Assembly: GCA_002909145.1 (NCBI GenBank)
Contig: PNQY01000043.1
Location: 1-64,000 of the forward strand
DNA length: 64,000 nucleotides
Origin: Candidatus Thioglobus perditus
GTDB taxonomy: Bacteria; Pseudomonadota; Gammaproteobacteria; PS1; Pseudothioglobaceae
Direction of reading: 5' to 3'
The notes beneath the pieces were generated by a model, which ran no database searches, was not told the DNA's origin, and saw only the letters and a program-made list of their open reading frames with translations. The translations under genes were made by a program, and so were the position numbers. Shown piece after piece: positions 9,387 through 18,103 of this stretch; the first letter of the stretch is position 1, and each line of letters begins with the position of its first letter.

Positions 9387-11423
9387 ATGAATACACAAGA
9401 TTTTTTATTGGAACTCGGCACAGAAGAGCTACCACCAAAATTATTACAAAAATTATCAAACTCGCTTGAGGTTAATTTAACCAAACAGCTAGACGAGCTA
9501 AAATTAGCTTATTCCAAGGTTGAGTCATTCTCTACCCCTAGGCGTCTAGCGTTACTTGTAAGTGATTTGCAATTACAACAAGATGATCAGACTATCGAGC
9601 GCAAAGGTCCATCTGTTAGTGCTCCTGATCAAGCAGTAAGTGGTTTTGCAAAATCATGCGGTGTAACTAAGGAAGAGTTATCTCAAAAAGAATTTGGCAA
9701 GGCTGAATACTATTTTTTTACCAAGCAGCATAAAGGTTTGCAGACCAAAGATTTATTAGAAGATATTGTAGACACTGCAATAAAAAATATTCCTATTGCC
9801 AAACCCATGCGCTGGGGCAACTTAGACACACATTTTGTACGTCCCGTTCATTGGCTAATTATGATGTTGGGCACCGATATTGTTCCAGCAACAGTTATGG
9901 GTTTGACAGCTGGAAACACAACTAAAGGTCTGCGTTTTACCGGTGAAAAAGAGTTTAATATTAATAGCGCTAGTGAGTATCACCAGGCTATGCTTGATAA
10001 TGCCCAAATCGAGGTTGACTTTAACTCACGTAAAGAAATAATTCGCTCTCAAGTTGTTAAGGTTGCATCTGAAAATAATGCTAGTGCAGTTATTGATGAG
10101 GCGCTTTTAGATGAGGTTTGCGCTCTAGTGGAATATCCTCGAGCATTTTCTGGTGCATTTGATGCTAAGTTTCTAAACGTTCCAGAAGAAGCTCTTATCT
10201 CGGCAATGAAATCACATCAAAAGTATTTCCATATGCTTGATAAAGATGACAATTTAATGAGTGCATTTATCTCAGTTGCTAATATTGAGTCTAGCGATAT
10301 ATCTGTAATTATTGATGGTAACGAGAGAGTTATTCGTCCACGTCTAAGTGACTCAGAATTCTTTTGGGAACAGGATAAAGCTACAACATTAGAATCTCGT
10401 CTTGACAAGCTTGACAGTGTACTATTTATGAAATCACTTGGATCAATGGGTGACAAGGTAGGACGCATTAAAGAGCTTTCAAACTACATAGCAAAATCTA
10501 TAGGAGTAAATGCTGATGATTGTGCTCGAGCTGGTTTGTTATGTAAATCAGACTTAGTTTCAGATATGGTTGGCGAATTTGCCGATTTACAAGGAGTTAT
10601 GGGTGGTTATTATGCACTTAATGATGGTGAAAACGCCTTAGTAGCAACAGCTATTAGTGAGCACTATCACCCAAGATTTGCAGGCGACTCATTGCCATCC
10701 ACCAAAGAAGGTCTTGTAGTGGCAATTGCTGATAAGCTTGATACAATTACTGGAATTATCGGCATTGGGCAAGGGCCAACAGGATCAAAAGACCCATATG
10801 CACTTAGAAGAATGGCACTTGGGCTTTTAAGAATTATGCTGGAAGGTTCTTTAAATATTAACCTTAAAGAGCTAATAAGTAAGTCACTCAAAGCTCATTC
10901 ATCTGCTGTTGATTTAAATAGTGCTGATGATATCTATAAGTTTATGATGGAGCGTTTGCGCGCATATTATCGTGAGCAAAAGATAAACATACAAGCATTT
11001 GATGCGGTACTTGCAGTTAGCCCAGAATCTCCATATGACTTCCATCTTCGAGTTGAAGCTCTAAATGAGTTTATGCTTGATCAAGCTTCTGAGAGTTTAA
11101 TTGAGGCAAATAAACGTATTGCTAATATGTTGAAAGACCATAATAATTTATCTACAGATGTTGATGCTTCAGTATTGGTAGAAGATGCTGAAAAAGCACT
11201 ATTATCAGCAACATCAGATCTTGCTAAAAGCATCTTGTCTTCAACAGATTACGCCAAAAATATGAATGAACTTATTGGCCTTAAAAATACAATTGATGAA
11301 TTTTTTGATAAAGTTATGGTTAATGCTGATGACAAAGACCTCAAACAAGCACGTCTTAATTTAATTAACTGGGTAAGATCTCTTTTCTTATCGGTAGCTG
11401 ACGTTTCATACCTTAGCTCATAG
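9387..11423 (+). CDS. glyS: Glycyl-tRNA synthetase beta subunit
   Basis: This is the beta subunit of the alpha2beta2 bacterial glycyl-tRNA synthetase. It has 678 residues, the expected size. The N-terminus has the family start [16 protein letters not shown], followed by [11 protein letters not shown], the [21 protein letters not shown] segment, and an HD-like region ([27 protein letters not shown]). The C-terminal anticodon-binding region has [15 protein letters not shown]. The alpha subunit gene glyQ normally sits directly upstream; here minC does, so glyQ must be elsewhere. Confidence 0.97.
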   Translation: MNTQDFLLELGTEELPPKLLQKLSNSLEVNLTKQLDELKLAYSKVESFSTPRRLALLVSDLQLQQDDQTIERKGPSVSAPDQAVSGFAKSCGVTKEELSQKEFGKAEYYFFTKQHKGLQTKDLLEDIVDTAIKNIPIAKPMRWGNLDTHFVRPVHWLIMMLGTDIVPATVMGLTAGNTTKGLRFTGEKEFNINSASEYHQAMLDNAQIEVDFNSRKEIIRSQVVKVASENNASAVIDEALLDEVCALVEYPRAFSGAFDAKFLNVPEEALISAMKSHQKYFHMLDKDDNLMSAFISVANIESSDISVIIDGNERVIRPRLSDSEFFWEQDKATTLESRLDKLDSVLFMKSLGSMGDKVGRIKELSNYIAKSIGVNADDCARAGLLCKSDLVSDMVGEFADLQGVMGGYYALNDGENALVATAISEHYHPRFAGDSLPSTKEGLVVAIADKLDTITGIIGIGQGPTGSKDPYALRRMALGLLRIMLEGSLNINLKELISKSLKAHSSAVDLNSADDIYKFMMERLRAYYREQKINIQAFDAVLAVSPESPYDFHLRVEALNEFMLDQASESLIEANKRIANMLKDHNNLSTDVDASVLVEDAEKALLSATSDLAKSILSSTDYAKNMNELIGLKNTIDEFFDKVMVNADDKDLKQARLNLINWVRSLFLSVADVSYLSS

Positions 11424-11427
11424 TATT

Positions 11428-11865
11428 TTGAAGGCCCTAATTCAGCGTGTAACCAATGCTAAAGTTGAAGTTGATGGTGAAATAACTGGCGAAATTAATC
11501 AGGGCTTGTTGGTATTTCTTGGTATTGAAAAATATGACGAGAAGGCTGAGGCGGATAAAATGATTAAACGCCTATTGTCATATCGTGTTTTTTACGATAA
11601 CAAAGGCAAAATGAATCTATCAGTTGAAGACATAGCGGGTGATTTATTGATAGTTTCGCAGTTTACTCTTGTGGCAGACACAACTTCCGGAACTAGACCG
11701 GGGTTTTCCACTGCCAAACCTCCAGTAGAGGCAGAAAGTCTATACAATTATTTTTTAACAAATATGCAAGATGCCTACACTAATGTATCTAGTGGTATAT
11801 TTGGTGCTGATATGCAAGTGTCACTTACTAACGATGGCCCAGTAACATTCCTTCTGTCATGCTAG
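11428..11865 (+). CDS. dtd: D-aminoacyl-tRNA deacylase
   Basis: Dtd hydrolyses D-amino acids (and glycine mischarged on tRNA-Ala) from tRNA. The 145 residues carry both signature motifs: SQFTLVAD at about residues 78-85 and the C-terminal NDGPVTF. The start is a TTG at 11428, 4 bp after the glyS stop, giving the family N-terminus MKALIQRV; no ATG fits. The end overlaps the next gene by 7 bp. Confidence 0.95.
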   Translation: MKALIQRVTNAKVEVDGEITGEINQGLLVFLGIEKYDEKAEADKMIKRLLSYRVFYDNKGKMNLSVEDIAGDLLIVSQFTLVADTTSGTRPGFSTAKPPVEAESLYNYFLTNMQDAYTNVSSGIFGADMQVSLTNDGPVTFLLSC

Positions 11866-12269
11866 ATTCAATAACTGATTTAATTACGCAATATGAAGAT
11901 ATACTGGTGTTATTTAGTATTATATCGGCTGTAATTTTTATAATAACACTATTACTAACTCCATACTTGCTTGGACTTATTCATAGTGATTATTTCACCA
12001 AAGCAAACCCACATAAATTAGAAATTGAGCATATTGGCCATGTTATTGTGGTAATTATTAGAAGCGCAATTGGTCTAGTTTTATTCGTTGCTGGAGTAAT
12101 TATGTTGGTTACCCCAGGGCAGGGGGTTGTATCAATTCTGCTTGGATTGTTTTTAATGGAGTTTCCAGGTAAGCGCAAGTTAGAACTTAGGCTTATTAAT
12201 CACAACCCAACATTTAAAACTCTAAATTGGCTTAGAGCAAAAGCCAAAAAACCACCATTTAAAAGATGA
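11859..12269 (+). CDS. PGPGW-type small inner-membrane protein
   Basis: The 136-residue protein has two hydrophobic segments (about 17-37 and 62-85) and then the sequence TPGQGVVSILLGLFLMEFPGK. This resembles the PGPGW transmembrane family, in which a Pro-Gly-rich turn joins a membrane helix. The C-terminus is basic (KAKKPPFKR). It overlaps dtd by 7 bp and the next gene by 4 bp (ATGA), so the run glyS-dtd-this-12266 appears co-transcribed. Molecular function is unknown. Confidence 0.6.
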   Translation: MLDSITDLITQYEDILVLFSIISAVIFIITLLLTPYLLGLIHSDYFTKANPHKLEIEHIGHVIVVIIRSAIGLVLFVAGVIMLVTPGQGVVSILLGLFLMEFPGKRKLELRLINHNPTFKTLNWLRAKAKKPPFKR

Positions 12270-12886
12270 AAGAAAGCAAAATTGTATCCATTATATTGTT
12301 ATCTGCAGTGGCAATATTTGCAGTATTTTATTTATCAACTCGCAATATGGATATGCCACAAAATCAAGCTATGCCTTGGCAGAGCCATAAAGACAGCAAT
12401 AACAATACCGTTGTATTCAATTTAACTATTGGCAGTAGTGACCTTACAGATGCGATGCGTTTATTAGGCTCCGAGGTTAAAGCTTCATTATTTGAAAATG
12501 AAGGCAAAAACCCAGAACTTGAAATATTTTTTTCCAGTACTAAGGTTGGCGGCATTAGTGCCAAAGTTATTCTTAATTTAATTATTGATAATGCTAATAT
12601 TGATATCTTAGCTGCCAATATAAAAGAATCAATGGTTATGCCTTCTGGAGTAAGAAAAACCACATTTAATCTAGCGGCAGAGTCATCAATGTTTGGTTTA
12701 AAAATCAAATCTCTAACTTTTATACCTAGCACTGATCTTTCTCAAGATACTATTATCAGCCGATTTGGCAAGCCCAGTAGTGTTGATGTTGTCGAGCAAG
12801 GTTTAGAGTACTGGTACTACCCGACTAAAGGGCTGCGTATTATTGTTGATAGTGATGGCAAAGAAATACTAGAGTTTTACAACTAA
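12266..12886 (+). CDS. Membrane-anchored protein of unknown function
   Basis: Not recognised. The 206 residues begin with one transmembrane helix or signal anchor (about residues 7-24). The rest is presumably periplasmic, with alternating polar and apolar strands and no cysteines. The last 45 residues (ISRFGKPSSVD, then LEYWYYPTKGLRIIVD) resemble the G-x-P turn and W-x-Y strands seen in BamE-like folds, but that is a visual analogy only. The start overlaps the preceding membrane protein gene by 4 bp (ATGA). Confidence 0.5.
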   Translation: MKESKIVSIILLSAVAIFAVFYLSTRNMDMPQNQAMPWQSHKDSNNNTVVFNLTIGSSDLTDAMRLLGSEVKASLFENEGKNPELEIFFSSTKVGGISAKVILNLIIDNANIDILAANIKESMVMPSGVRKTTFNLAAESSMFGLKIKSLTFIPSTDLSQDTIISRFGKPSSVDVVEQGLEYWYYPTKGLRIIVDSDGKEILEFYN

Positions 12887-12898
12887 GAATAGTTAGTT

Positions 12899-13225
12899 AT
12901 GAAGATGTACGGTATTAAAAATTGCGACACAATTAAAAAAGCACAGAAATTCCTAATTGCAAATAATATAGATTTTGAATTTATTGATTTTCGTCAAACG
13001 CCAATAGATAAATTAACATTACAAAGCTTTGTTGATAAAGTAGGCTGGGTTGCTTTGATAAACAAGCGATCTACTACTTACCGTAATTTAAATGATGATG
13101 AAAAACAAAATATTACTTTAGAGTTAACATTAAAAAACCCAACTCTTATCAAACGCCCAGTATTAGTAAATGGTGCTGATATTATGGTCGGGTTTAATGA
13201 AAAGCTTTATTCAAAGCTTAAGTAA
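12899..13225 (+). CDS. ArsC/Spx-family reductase-like protein (YffB type)
   Basis: The 108 residues have a thioredoxin-fold start, MYGIKNCDTIKKA, with a single active-site-like Cys9. The family C-terminal segment follows (NPTLIKRPVLV), where the arginine sits near the cysteine in ArsC-type folds. It matches the YffB/Spx/ArsC group rather than true arsenate reductases, because the CxxxxxR arsenate loop and neighbouring ars genes are absent. The substrate is unknown. It is the last gene of the plus-strand run and converges on the thioredoxin gene. Confidence 0.82.
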   Translation: MKMYGIKNCDTIKKAQKFLIANNIDFEFIDFRQTPIDKLTLQSFVDKVGWVALINKRSTTYRNLNDDEKQNITLELTLKNPTLIKRPVLVNGADIMVGFNEKLYSKLK

Positions 13226-13236
13226 GTTTTGAAACT

Positions 13237-13608
13237 TTAAGCTTCTTTCTTTTGTTGCTCTTCAATTTCCTTACGAACCATATCCATATCAAGATCTTTT
13301 GCCTTGCCGATCACAGCTTCCAAGTCAGTTGCGGACATAGCCCCTGGTTGTGAGAATATTGCAATTTGATCTCTAAAAATCATTAGTGTAGGGATAGATC
13401 TAATTTGAAAATGACCAGCTAATTCTTGCTCATCTTCAGTGTTAACTTTGGCAAATACTACGCCATCAATTTTTTCACTCATTTCATCATATGTAGGAGC
13501 AAACTGCTTGCAAGGGCCGCACCACGGTGCCCAAAAATCTAAAATAACAATATCGTTATCCTGGATTGTTGCATCAAAATTTTCATTATTTAGCTCTAAT
13601 ACTGCCAT
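13237..13608 (-). CDS. Thioredoxin
   Basis: The 123-residue protein is a standard thioredoxin: FWAPWCGPCKQF places the redox pair at Cys30 and Cys33, and the cis-Pro is in IRSIPTLMIF. A charged tail of about 18 residues (KDLDMDMVRKEIEEQQ) extends past the fold. No signal peptide is seen, so it is cytoplasmic. Its upstream region carries a 9+2+9 palindrome at 13645-13664. It is a general disulfide reductant; a specific partner cannot be assigned from context. Confidence 0.88.
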   Translation of the reverse strand: MAVLELNNENFDATIQDNDIVILDFWAPWCGPCKQFAPTYDEMSEKIDGVVFAKVNTEDEQELAGHFQIRSIPTLMIFRDQIAIFSQPGAMSATDLEAVIGKAKDLDMDMVRKEIEEQQKKEA

Positions 13609-13644
13609 GGCTTTATCCTTATAATATCTAAAAAAGAAAAAAGT

Positions 13645-13664
13645 ATATCATAAAGTTATGATAT
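13645..13664. promoter_or_regulatory. Perfect palindrome in the thioredoxin/ruvC divergent intergenic region
   Basis: ATATCATAA-ag-TTATGATAT is a perfect 9+2+9 inverted repeat between the divergent thioredoxin and ruvC genes. It lies 37 bp upstream of the thioredoxin start and 38 bp upstream of the ruvC start, a position suited to an operator. It has no following T-run on either strand and matches no operator I recognise. Confidence 0.4.
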
Positions 13665-13701
13665 TTCTTAAGTAATACTTGCCAAGTGCTAAAATATTTT
13701 T

Positions 13702-14172
13702 ATGAAAATTCTAGGGGTTGATCCCGGCTCACGCATTACTGGTTTTGGTCTGATTGAGGCGCAAAAACTAAAGTTTGACTATATAGCTAGCGGCTGTATT
13801 CGTACCAAGGGGGAGCTGACTGATCGTATTACTACGATATTTGTAGAGATAGAGCAAATTATTAAACAACACCAGCCAGATATAGTCGTAATAGAACGTG
13901 CATTTATGCGCCCAGACAGGCCCAATCCAGATGCTGCAATTAAGCTTGGGCATGCTCGTGGTGCTATCATTTCAGCAGCAGGGATAAATGGCATTACTAT
14001 GGTGGAGTATAGCCCTAATCAAATCAAAAAAGCTGTCGTAGGTAAGGGGCATGCCGCTAAAGAGCAAGTGTCGTTTATGGTATGTGAATCTTTAAGACTT
14101 AATAAATCCCCACAAGAGGATGCAGCAGATGCATTAGCAGGCGCTATTTGTCATGCTTATCATTGTCTTTAA
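13702..14172 (+). CDS. ruvC: Holliday junction endonuclease RuvC
   Basis: RuvC cuts Holliday junctions symmetrically. The 156 residues contain the RNase H-like catalytic acids: Asp7 in ILGVDPGSRITGFG, Glu in VVIERAF, and the C-terminal pair in QEDAADALAGAICHA. It is monocistronic and separate from ruvB (4.7 kb). It converges on the CDF transporter gene with the two reading frames overlapping at the stop codons. Confidence 0.97.
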   Translation: MKILGVDPGSRITGFGLIEAQKLKFDYIASGCIRTKGELTDRITTIFVEIEQIIKQHQPDIVVIERAFMRPDRPNPDAAIKLGHARGAIISAAGINGITMVEYSPNQIKKAVVGKGHAAKEQVSFMVCESLRLNKSPQEDAADALAGAICHAYHCL

Positions 14173-15308
14173 TTTTTAGAAAAGTAAACTTTAATATCAC
14201 CAAAAATATCTAGCTTATTAACCGTTTCTTTAAGTTTAGCTAGGATTTCATCATGGCTTTTATCATTCTCAAGACAACTAAGTGGCAGGTAGAAATCAAT
14301 ATGGATTTTGCCATCAAGATAGTGCAGTTGGATTCTTTCAATATCGCCGTCGCACTTGTTATTGAACAATGACTTTGTAAGAATTCCTAAAGCCTCAGCA
14401 CGCTCAGGAAGTTTTGCATATGGGACAGTGGTTTCATCATCTTCAGGGTCGATATGTACAGTTACATCAGTTAAATCCTCTAAGCACTCTTTAGCAACAC
14501 GCTCAACACTTACGCTAATAATATGTCCCTCACTTACACTTAAAAATGGATCAACCTGCACGTGTACGTCTGCTGAGATGGTGTGACCAATTTTACGTGT
14601 ACGTAATGAATGTACGCTAGTAACTCCACTAATTTGCCCTATAGAATGCCTTAGGCTTTCAATATGCTCTACATCAATAGATGTATCAACTAATTCCTTA
14701 GTGGCTCCAATACCAAGCTCCCAGGCAATGTAGATTACCATTAGTCCAACTACAATAGCAGCAACACTGTCTAAGTATAAATAGCCATTTAAACTACCCA
14801 AGATACCAATAAACACCACGATTGAAGACAATGCATCTGAGCGGTGATGCCAAGCATTGGCTTTCAGCATAGATGATTTATAAGTTTTCGCAACTTTTAA
14901 TGTATACCAATATAGTGCTTCTTTTGACAATATTGATAAAGCAGCAATACTAAGTAATAAAGTTCCATTAGTTAAAGCAACTGGGCTTGATAATCTATCG
15001 AAAGCATCAAAAACAATTCCAGTACCAATAATTGCCAGAATAATTGCCAATCCAAGTGTGGCAACAGTTTCAAACCTTTCGTGTCCGTACGGGTGTTCAT
15101 CATCCGCCTCTTCACTAGAGTGTTTAGCAGCATAGAGTACTACGCCATCTGATAATAAATCAGAGAACGAGTGAATACCATCGGCAATTAAAGCTCCAGA
15201 GTTACCAATAAGACCAACAACAACTTTAAATACTGCCAATACAAAATCAACTACAGCGCCAACTATAGTAACTTTTTGACTAGCTTTTGCACGATGAACT
15301 GAATTCAA
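14169..15308 (-). CDS. Cation diffusion facilitator (FieF/CDF family) metal exporter
   Basis: The 379-residue protein is a proton-coupled divalent metal exporter of the CDF family. The first ~200 residues form six transmembrane helices with the metal-site motifs ADGIHSFSDLLSD (TM2) and HHRSDALSS (TM5). The rest is the cytoplasmic ferredoxin-like domain, with an HSLRTRKIGHTISADVHV strand and an extra C-terminal region of about 90 residues beyond short FieF proteins. The substrate (Fe, Zn, Mn) cannot be told. The location beside the Feo/FTR1 iron island makes iron efflux plausible but unproven. Confidence 0.88.
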   Translation of the reverse strand: MNSVHRAKASQKVTIVGAVVDFVLAVFKVVVGLIGNSGALIADGIHSFSDLLSDGVVLYAAKHSSEEADDEHPYGHERFETVATLGLAIILAIIGTGIVFDAFDRLSSPVALTNGTLLLSIAALSILSKEALYWYTLKVAKTYKSSMLKANAWHHRSDALSSIVVFIGILGSLNGYLYLDSVAAIVVGLMVIYIAWELGIGATKELVDTSIDVEHIESLRHSIGQISGVTSVHSLRTRKIGHTISADVHVQVDPFLSVSEGHIISVSVERVAKECLEDLTDVTVHIDPEDDETTVPYAKLPERAEALGILTKSLFNNKCDGDIERIQLHYLDGKIHIDFYLPLSCLENDKSHDEILAKLKETVNKLDIFGDIKVYFSKN

Positions 15309-15489
15309 TTAGGTAAATACCATTAATGATTATTCTCTCATTTTATGCCATCTATTTGTAAATATGTATTAAACAGTTTTATCTATAAATCTTAGTTAAT
15401 TTTTAATGAAAAAAATACAAGTTAACAATAATTTGTTTTTAAACTATTGACCTTGTTGGTTTAATCGGCAGCCCACATCTCTCTATATT

Positions 15490-15573
15490 AAAAATTATAA
15501 TATTATTGCAAATGCAAATGAGAACGTGTATCATTTGCAAAATATTTCAATTTTCAATAATATTATAATTTTT
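15490..15573. repeat. Nested inverted repeats at the feoA promoter
   Basis: A 19-bp arm, AAAAATTATAATATTATTG at 15490-15508, is repeated as its exact reverse complement at 15555-15573, directly against the feoA ATG. Between the arms lies the Fur-box palindrome (15511-15541). The whole 84-bp block is therefore two nested palindromes. The right arm occupies the place of a ribosome binding site, and no Shine-Dalgarno sequence is visible before the ATG at 15574. Confidence 0.8.
15511..15541. promoter_or_regulatory. Fur box upstream of feoA
   Basis: The core TGAGAACGTGTATCA is close to the 7-1-7 Fur consensus (TGATAATnATTATCA) and sits in a longer palindrome with outer arms AATGCAAATGA and TCATTTGCA. 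Apart from one base (G for T) and the outermost bases it matches the palindrome at 18022-18052 upstream of the FTR1 gene. It lies 33 bp before the feoA ATG, a repressing position. Confidence 0.8.
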
Positions 15574-15795
15574 ATGAACTTATTATCAGAGCAAGTAGTT
15601 GGCTGTCAGTGCATGATTAATGACATTGACCTGCCTTATTCTAAAAAAATTAGACTCTTGGGTCTAGGTGTAAATTCCGGCTCTCAGGTTTCTATATTGA
15701 GAAATAGAGGTGGTGATGTTGTATTAGCAATGGGCAATGCTCGAGTAAGTGTTGGAAGAACAATTGCAAATTTTGTTAAGGTGACAGTATTATGA
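15574..15795 (+). CDS. feoA: Ferrous iron transport accessory protein FeoA
   Basis: FeoA is a small SH3-like cytosolic protein required for FeoB function. The ATG at 15574 gives 73 residues beginning MNLLSEQVVG, which fits the family (about 75-85 residues). An in-frame GTG at 15526 would start inside the Fur box and is rejected. Features include IRLLGLGVNSGSQVSILRN and a C-terminal VSVGRTIANFVKV. It overlaps feoB by 4 bp (ATGA). Confidence 0.9.
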   Translation: MNLLSEQVVGCQCMINDIDLPYSKKIRLLGLGVNSGSQVSILRNRGGDVVLAMGNARVSVGRTIANFVKVTVL

Positions 15796-17984
15796 GCTTC
15801 AAAAAAGTAGCGCTTATTGGTAATCCAAATTCTGGAAAAACAACTCTTTTTAACTTGCTTACTGGCGCCAAACAGCGTACTGGAAACTGGCCAGGAGTAA
15901 CTGTTGACAGGAAAGAAGGTGAGTTTGGTATGGGTGACAAATCATACGAAATTGTGGACCTTCCTGGTGTTTATTCTATTGATGATAAAGATTCATCTAT
16001 TGATGAGCAAATTGCACGTGATTTTGCACTAAATAATTCTGACTACCTGTATTTTAATATTGTTGATGCTTCAACTTTAGAACGCGGACTATATCTCACA
16101 ACTCAATTAAGAGAGATGGGTGTGAACATTGTTGTGTTACTTAATATGATGGATATTGTTAAAAAGCGCGACATGGAGATTGACGTTGAAAAACTAAAGC
16201 AGTCTCTTGGTTGTGATGTTTTGCCAATTTCATTAAAAGAAGATGTTGACTTGTCTGTACTTTCTAAGGAAATTGATAGTTTTGATTCGGTAGAAAAAAT
16301 AACAATTAATTATCCTACTGCACAGATTAAATCGGCAAAAGATAATGATGATGATAAGCAAGTTGAGTTATTAGAAGCTGAGGCGAGATTCAATCATGCA
16401 AATCAAATAGCGACTGATGTAATTAAACATGAGTCAGATATTAAAAAAACTCTTTCTGACAAAGTTGATAAGCTGGTTCTAGGTCCAATGACCGGCATAC
16501 CTTTTTTTCTAGTGGTGATGTATTTACTATTTTTAATAAGTATTAATTTTGGTGGTGCATTAATTGATTTTTTTGATATAGCTGCTGGAGTTATATTTAT
16601 TGATGGTGTAGCACAGATACTTAATAGTATTGGCGCACCAGAATTTATAACAGTAATTATTGCTGATGGTGTAGGTGGTGGCGTCCAAGTGGTAGCTACT
16701 TTTATTCCTATTATTGCGGCATTATATTTGTTCCTGACTCTACTAGAAGAAGTTGGTTATATGGCAAGGGCTGCATTTGTAATGGACCAATTTATGCGCA
16801 AAATTGGCCTTTCAGGTAAGGCATTTATTCCACTAATTGTTGGTTTTGGGTGTAATGTTCCTGGCATTATGGCAGCCCGTACTCTTGATACTCATCGTGA
16901 GCGTATTACTACAGTGTTAATGTCGCCATTTATGTCATGTGGCGCAAGGCTTGCAGTGTATGCATTATTTGCTGCTGCATTTTTCCCAGTTGGCGGTCAA
17001 AACATTGTATTTGCTTTGTATATTATTGGAGTTTTATTCGCAGTGTTTACCGGATTAATTCTAAAGCGTGCATTTAAAGGTGGTGCAGATACTAGTGATT
17101 TTTTAATGGAAATGCCAAACTACCAACTGCCTGCATTTAGAAATTTAATGATTAATACTTGGAACAAGCTTAAGGGGTTTGTTCTAGGCGCTGGTAAGAT
17201 TATTGTGCTTGTAGTTATGGTTATTAATGTTGTTAATAGCTTTGGAACTGATGGCAGTTTTGGTAATCAAGACTCGAAAGACTCAATGCTTAGTAAGGTT
17301 GCACAAACACTAACCCCAGCATTTAAACCAATGGGTATTGAGGAAGATAACTGGCCAGCAACTGTTGGTATTGTTACTGGCATTTTGGCAAAAGAAGTTG
17401 TAGTTGGCACACTTGATTCGCTATATTCAAGTATTGATGAGCAAGAATCTAATGTTGAAGAACAGCAGGCTGAATATAGTCTAGTTGGCGGGCTGGAAGA
17501 AGCGCTTTCAACAATTCCTGTTAACGTTTCTGATGCATTGCAAAATCTTTCAGATCCATTGGGGCTTAGTGTTTTGGATGACACTCACTCACAAGAATTG
17601 GCAGCAGAATCTCAAGAGGTATCAACTGCAACATTCGGAGCCATGGTTTCACGCTTTGATGGCAAGGTTGGAGCTTTTGCATACCTGTTATTTATCTTGC
17701 TGTACTTTCCATGTGTTGCAGCTTTTGGCGCAATGATTCGTGAAGTTGGTAAGAGTTGGGCTATAGTAGGAGCCTTATGGGCAACTGGGTTGGCATATTT
17801 TTCAGCAACGGTTTTTTATCAAGTAGGTACGTTTGCACAACATCCAGAATCTTCACTATTGTGGATTAGTGTTTCTATTGGTATTTTGATAGCATCAGTT
17901 ACTATGCTTATGCGTACAGGTAAAAAAGCTAGAGGTATGGTTATACCAATAACCACCGAAACTCAGTGTAAACATTGTAAATAG
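15792..17984 (+). CDS. feoB: Ferrous iron transporter FeoB
   Basis: FeoB imports Fe(II) across the inner membrane using an N-terminal G domain. The protein has 730 residues. G1 is GNPNSGKT at residues 10-17, the G2 region is GNWPGVTVD, G3 is DLPGVYS and G4 is NMMD. The membrane part has the paired Gate motifs with conserved cysteines (FGCNVPGIMAAR; PFMSCGARLAVY) and LYFPCVAAFGAM. It ends in a CKHCK dithiol motif. No feoC follows. It is translationally coupled to feoA behind a Fur box. A damaged copy of its 3' end lies at 18931-19213. Confidence 0.96.
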   Translation: MSFKKVALIGNPNSGKTTLFNLLTGAKQRTGNWPGVTVDRKEGEFGMGDKSYEIVDLPGVYSIDDKDSSIDEQIARDFALNNSDYLYFNIVDASTLERGLYLTTQLREMGVNIVVLLNMMDIVKKRDMEIDVEKLKQSLGCDVLPISLKEDVDLSVLSKEIDSFDSVEKITINYPTAQIKSAKDNDDDKQVELLEAEARFNHANQIATDVIKHESDIKKTLSDKVDKLVLGPMTGIPFFLVVMYLLFLISINFGGALIDFFDIAAGVIFIDGVAQILNSIGAPEFITVIIADGVGGGVQVVATFIPIIAALYLFLTLLEEVGYMARAAFVMDQFMRKIGLSGKAFIPLIVGFGCNVPGIMAARTLDTHRERITTVLMSPFMSCGARLAVYALFAAAFFPVGGQNIVFALYIIGVLFAVFTGLILKRAFKGGADTSDFLMEMPNYQLPAFRNLMINTWNKLKGFVLGAGKIIVLVVMVINVVNSFGTDGSFGNQDSKDSMLSKVAQTLTPAFKPMGIEEDNWPATVGIVTGILAKEVVVGTLDSLYSSIDEQESNVEEQQAEYSLVGGLEEALSTIPVNVSDALQNLSDPLGLSVLDDTHSQELAAESQEVSTATFGAMVSRFDGKVGAFAYLLFILLYFPCVAAFGAMIREVGKSWAIVGALWATGLAYFSATVFYQVGTFAQHPESSLLWISVSIGILIASVTMLMRTGKKARGMVIPITTETQCKHCK

Positions 17985-18021
17985 CTCCTTTTTATTAGTA
18001 TATTTTTTTAATAAGGATGAT

Positions 18022-18052
18022 AATGCAAATGATAACGTGTATCATTTGCATT
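18022..18052. promoter_or_regulatory. Fur box upstream of the FTR1 permease gene
   Basis: This is a perfect 13+5+13 palindrome: AATGCAAATGATA-acgtg-TATCATTTGCATT. The central TGATAACGTGTATCA fits the 7-1-7 Fur consensus. It is the near-identical partner of the feoA site. It lies 52 bp before the FTR1-type gene start, so feoAB and this permease appear to be separate Fur-controlled transcripts. Confidence 0.85.
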
Positions 18053-18103
18053 GTTGTTTAGTTTAACTTTTAAAAATAAAATACTAATTTAGGAGAAAGT
18101 AAG

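Noticed and set aside
13214-13244. Bidirectional terminator between the ArsC/Spx-like gene and thioredoxin
   Set aside because: An 8-bp stem AAGCTTAA/TTAAGCTT exists but overlaps both coding ends and lacks a proper T-run.
15526-15573. Longer FeoA starting at a GTG
   Set aside because: The GTG lies inside the Fur box, has no ribosome binding site, and adds 16 residues (HLQNISIFNN) foreign to FeoA.
15490-18052. Palindromic repeats as a CRISPR array or insertion-sequence ends
   Set aside because: There are only two copies of the Fur-type palindrome, no spacer series, no transposase and no target-site duplication.
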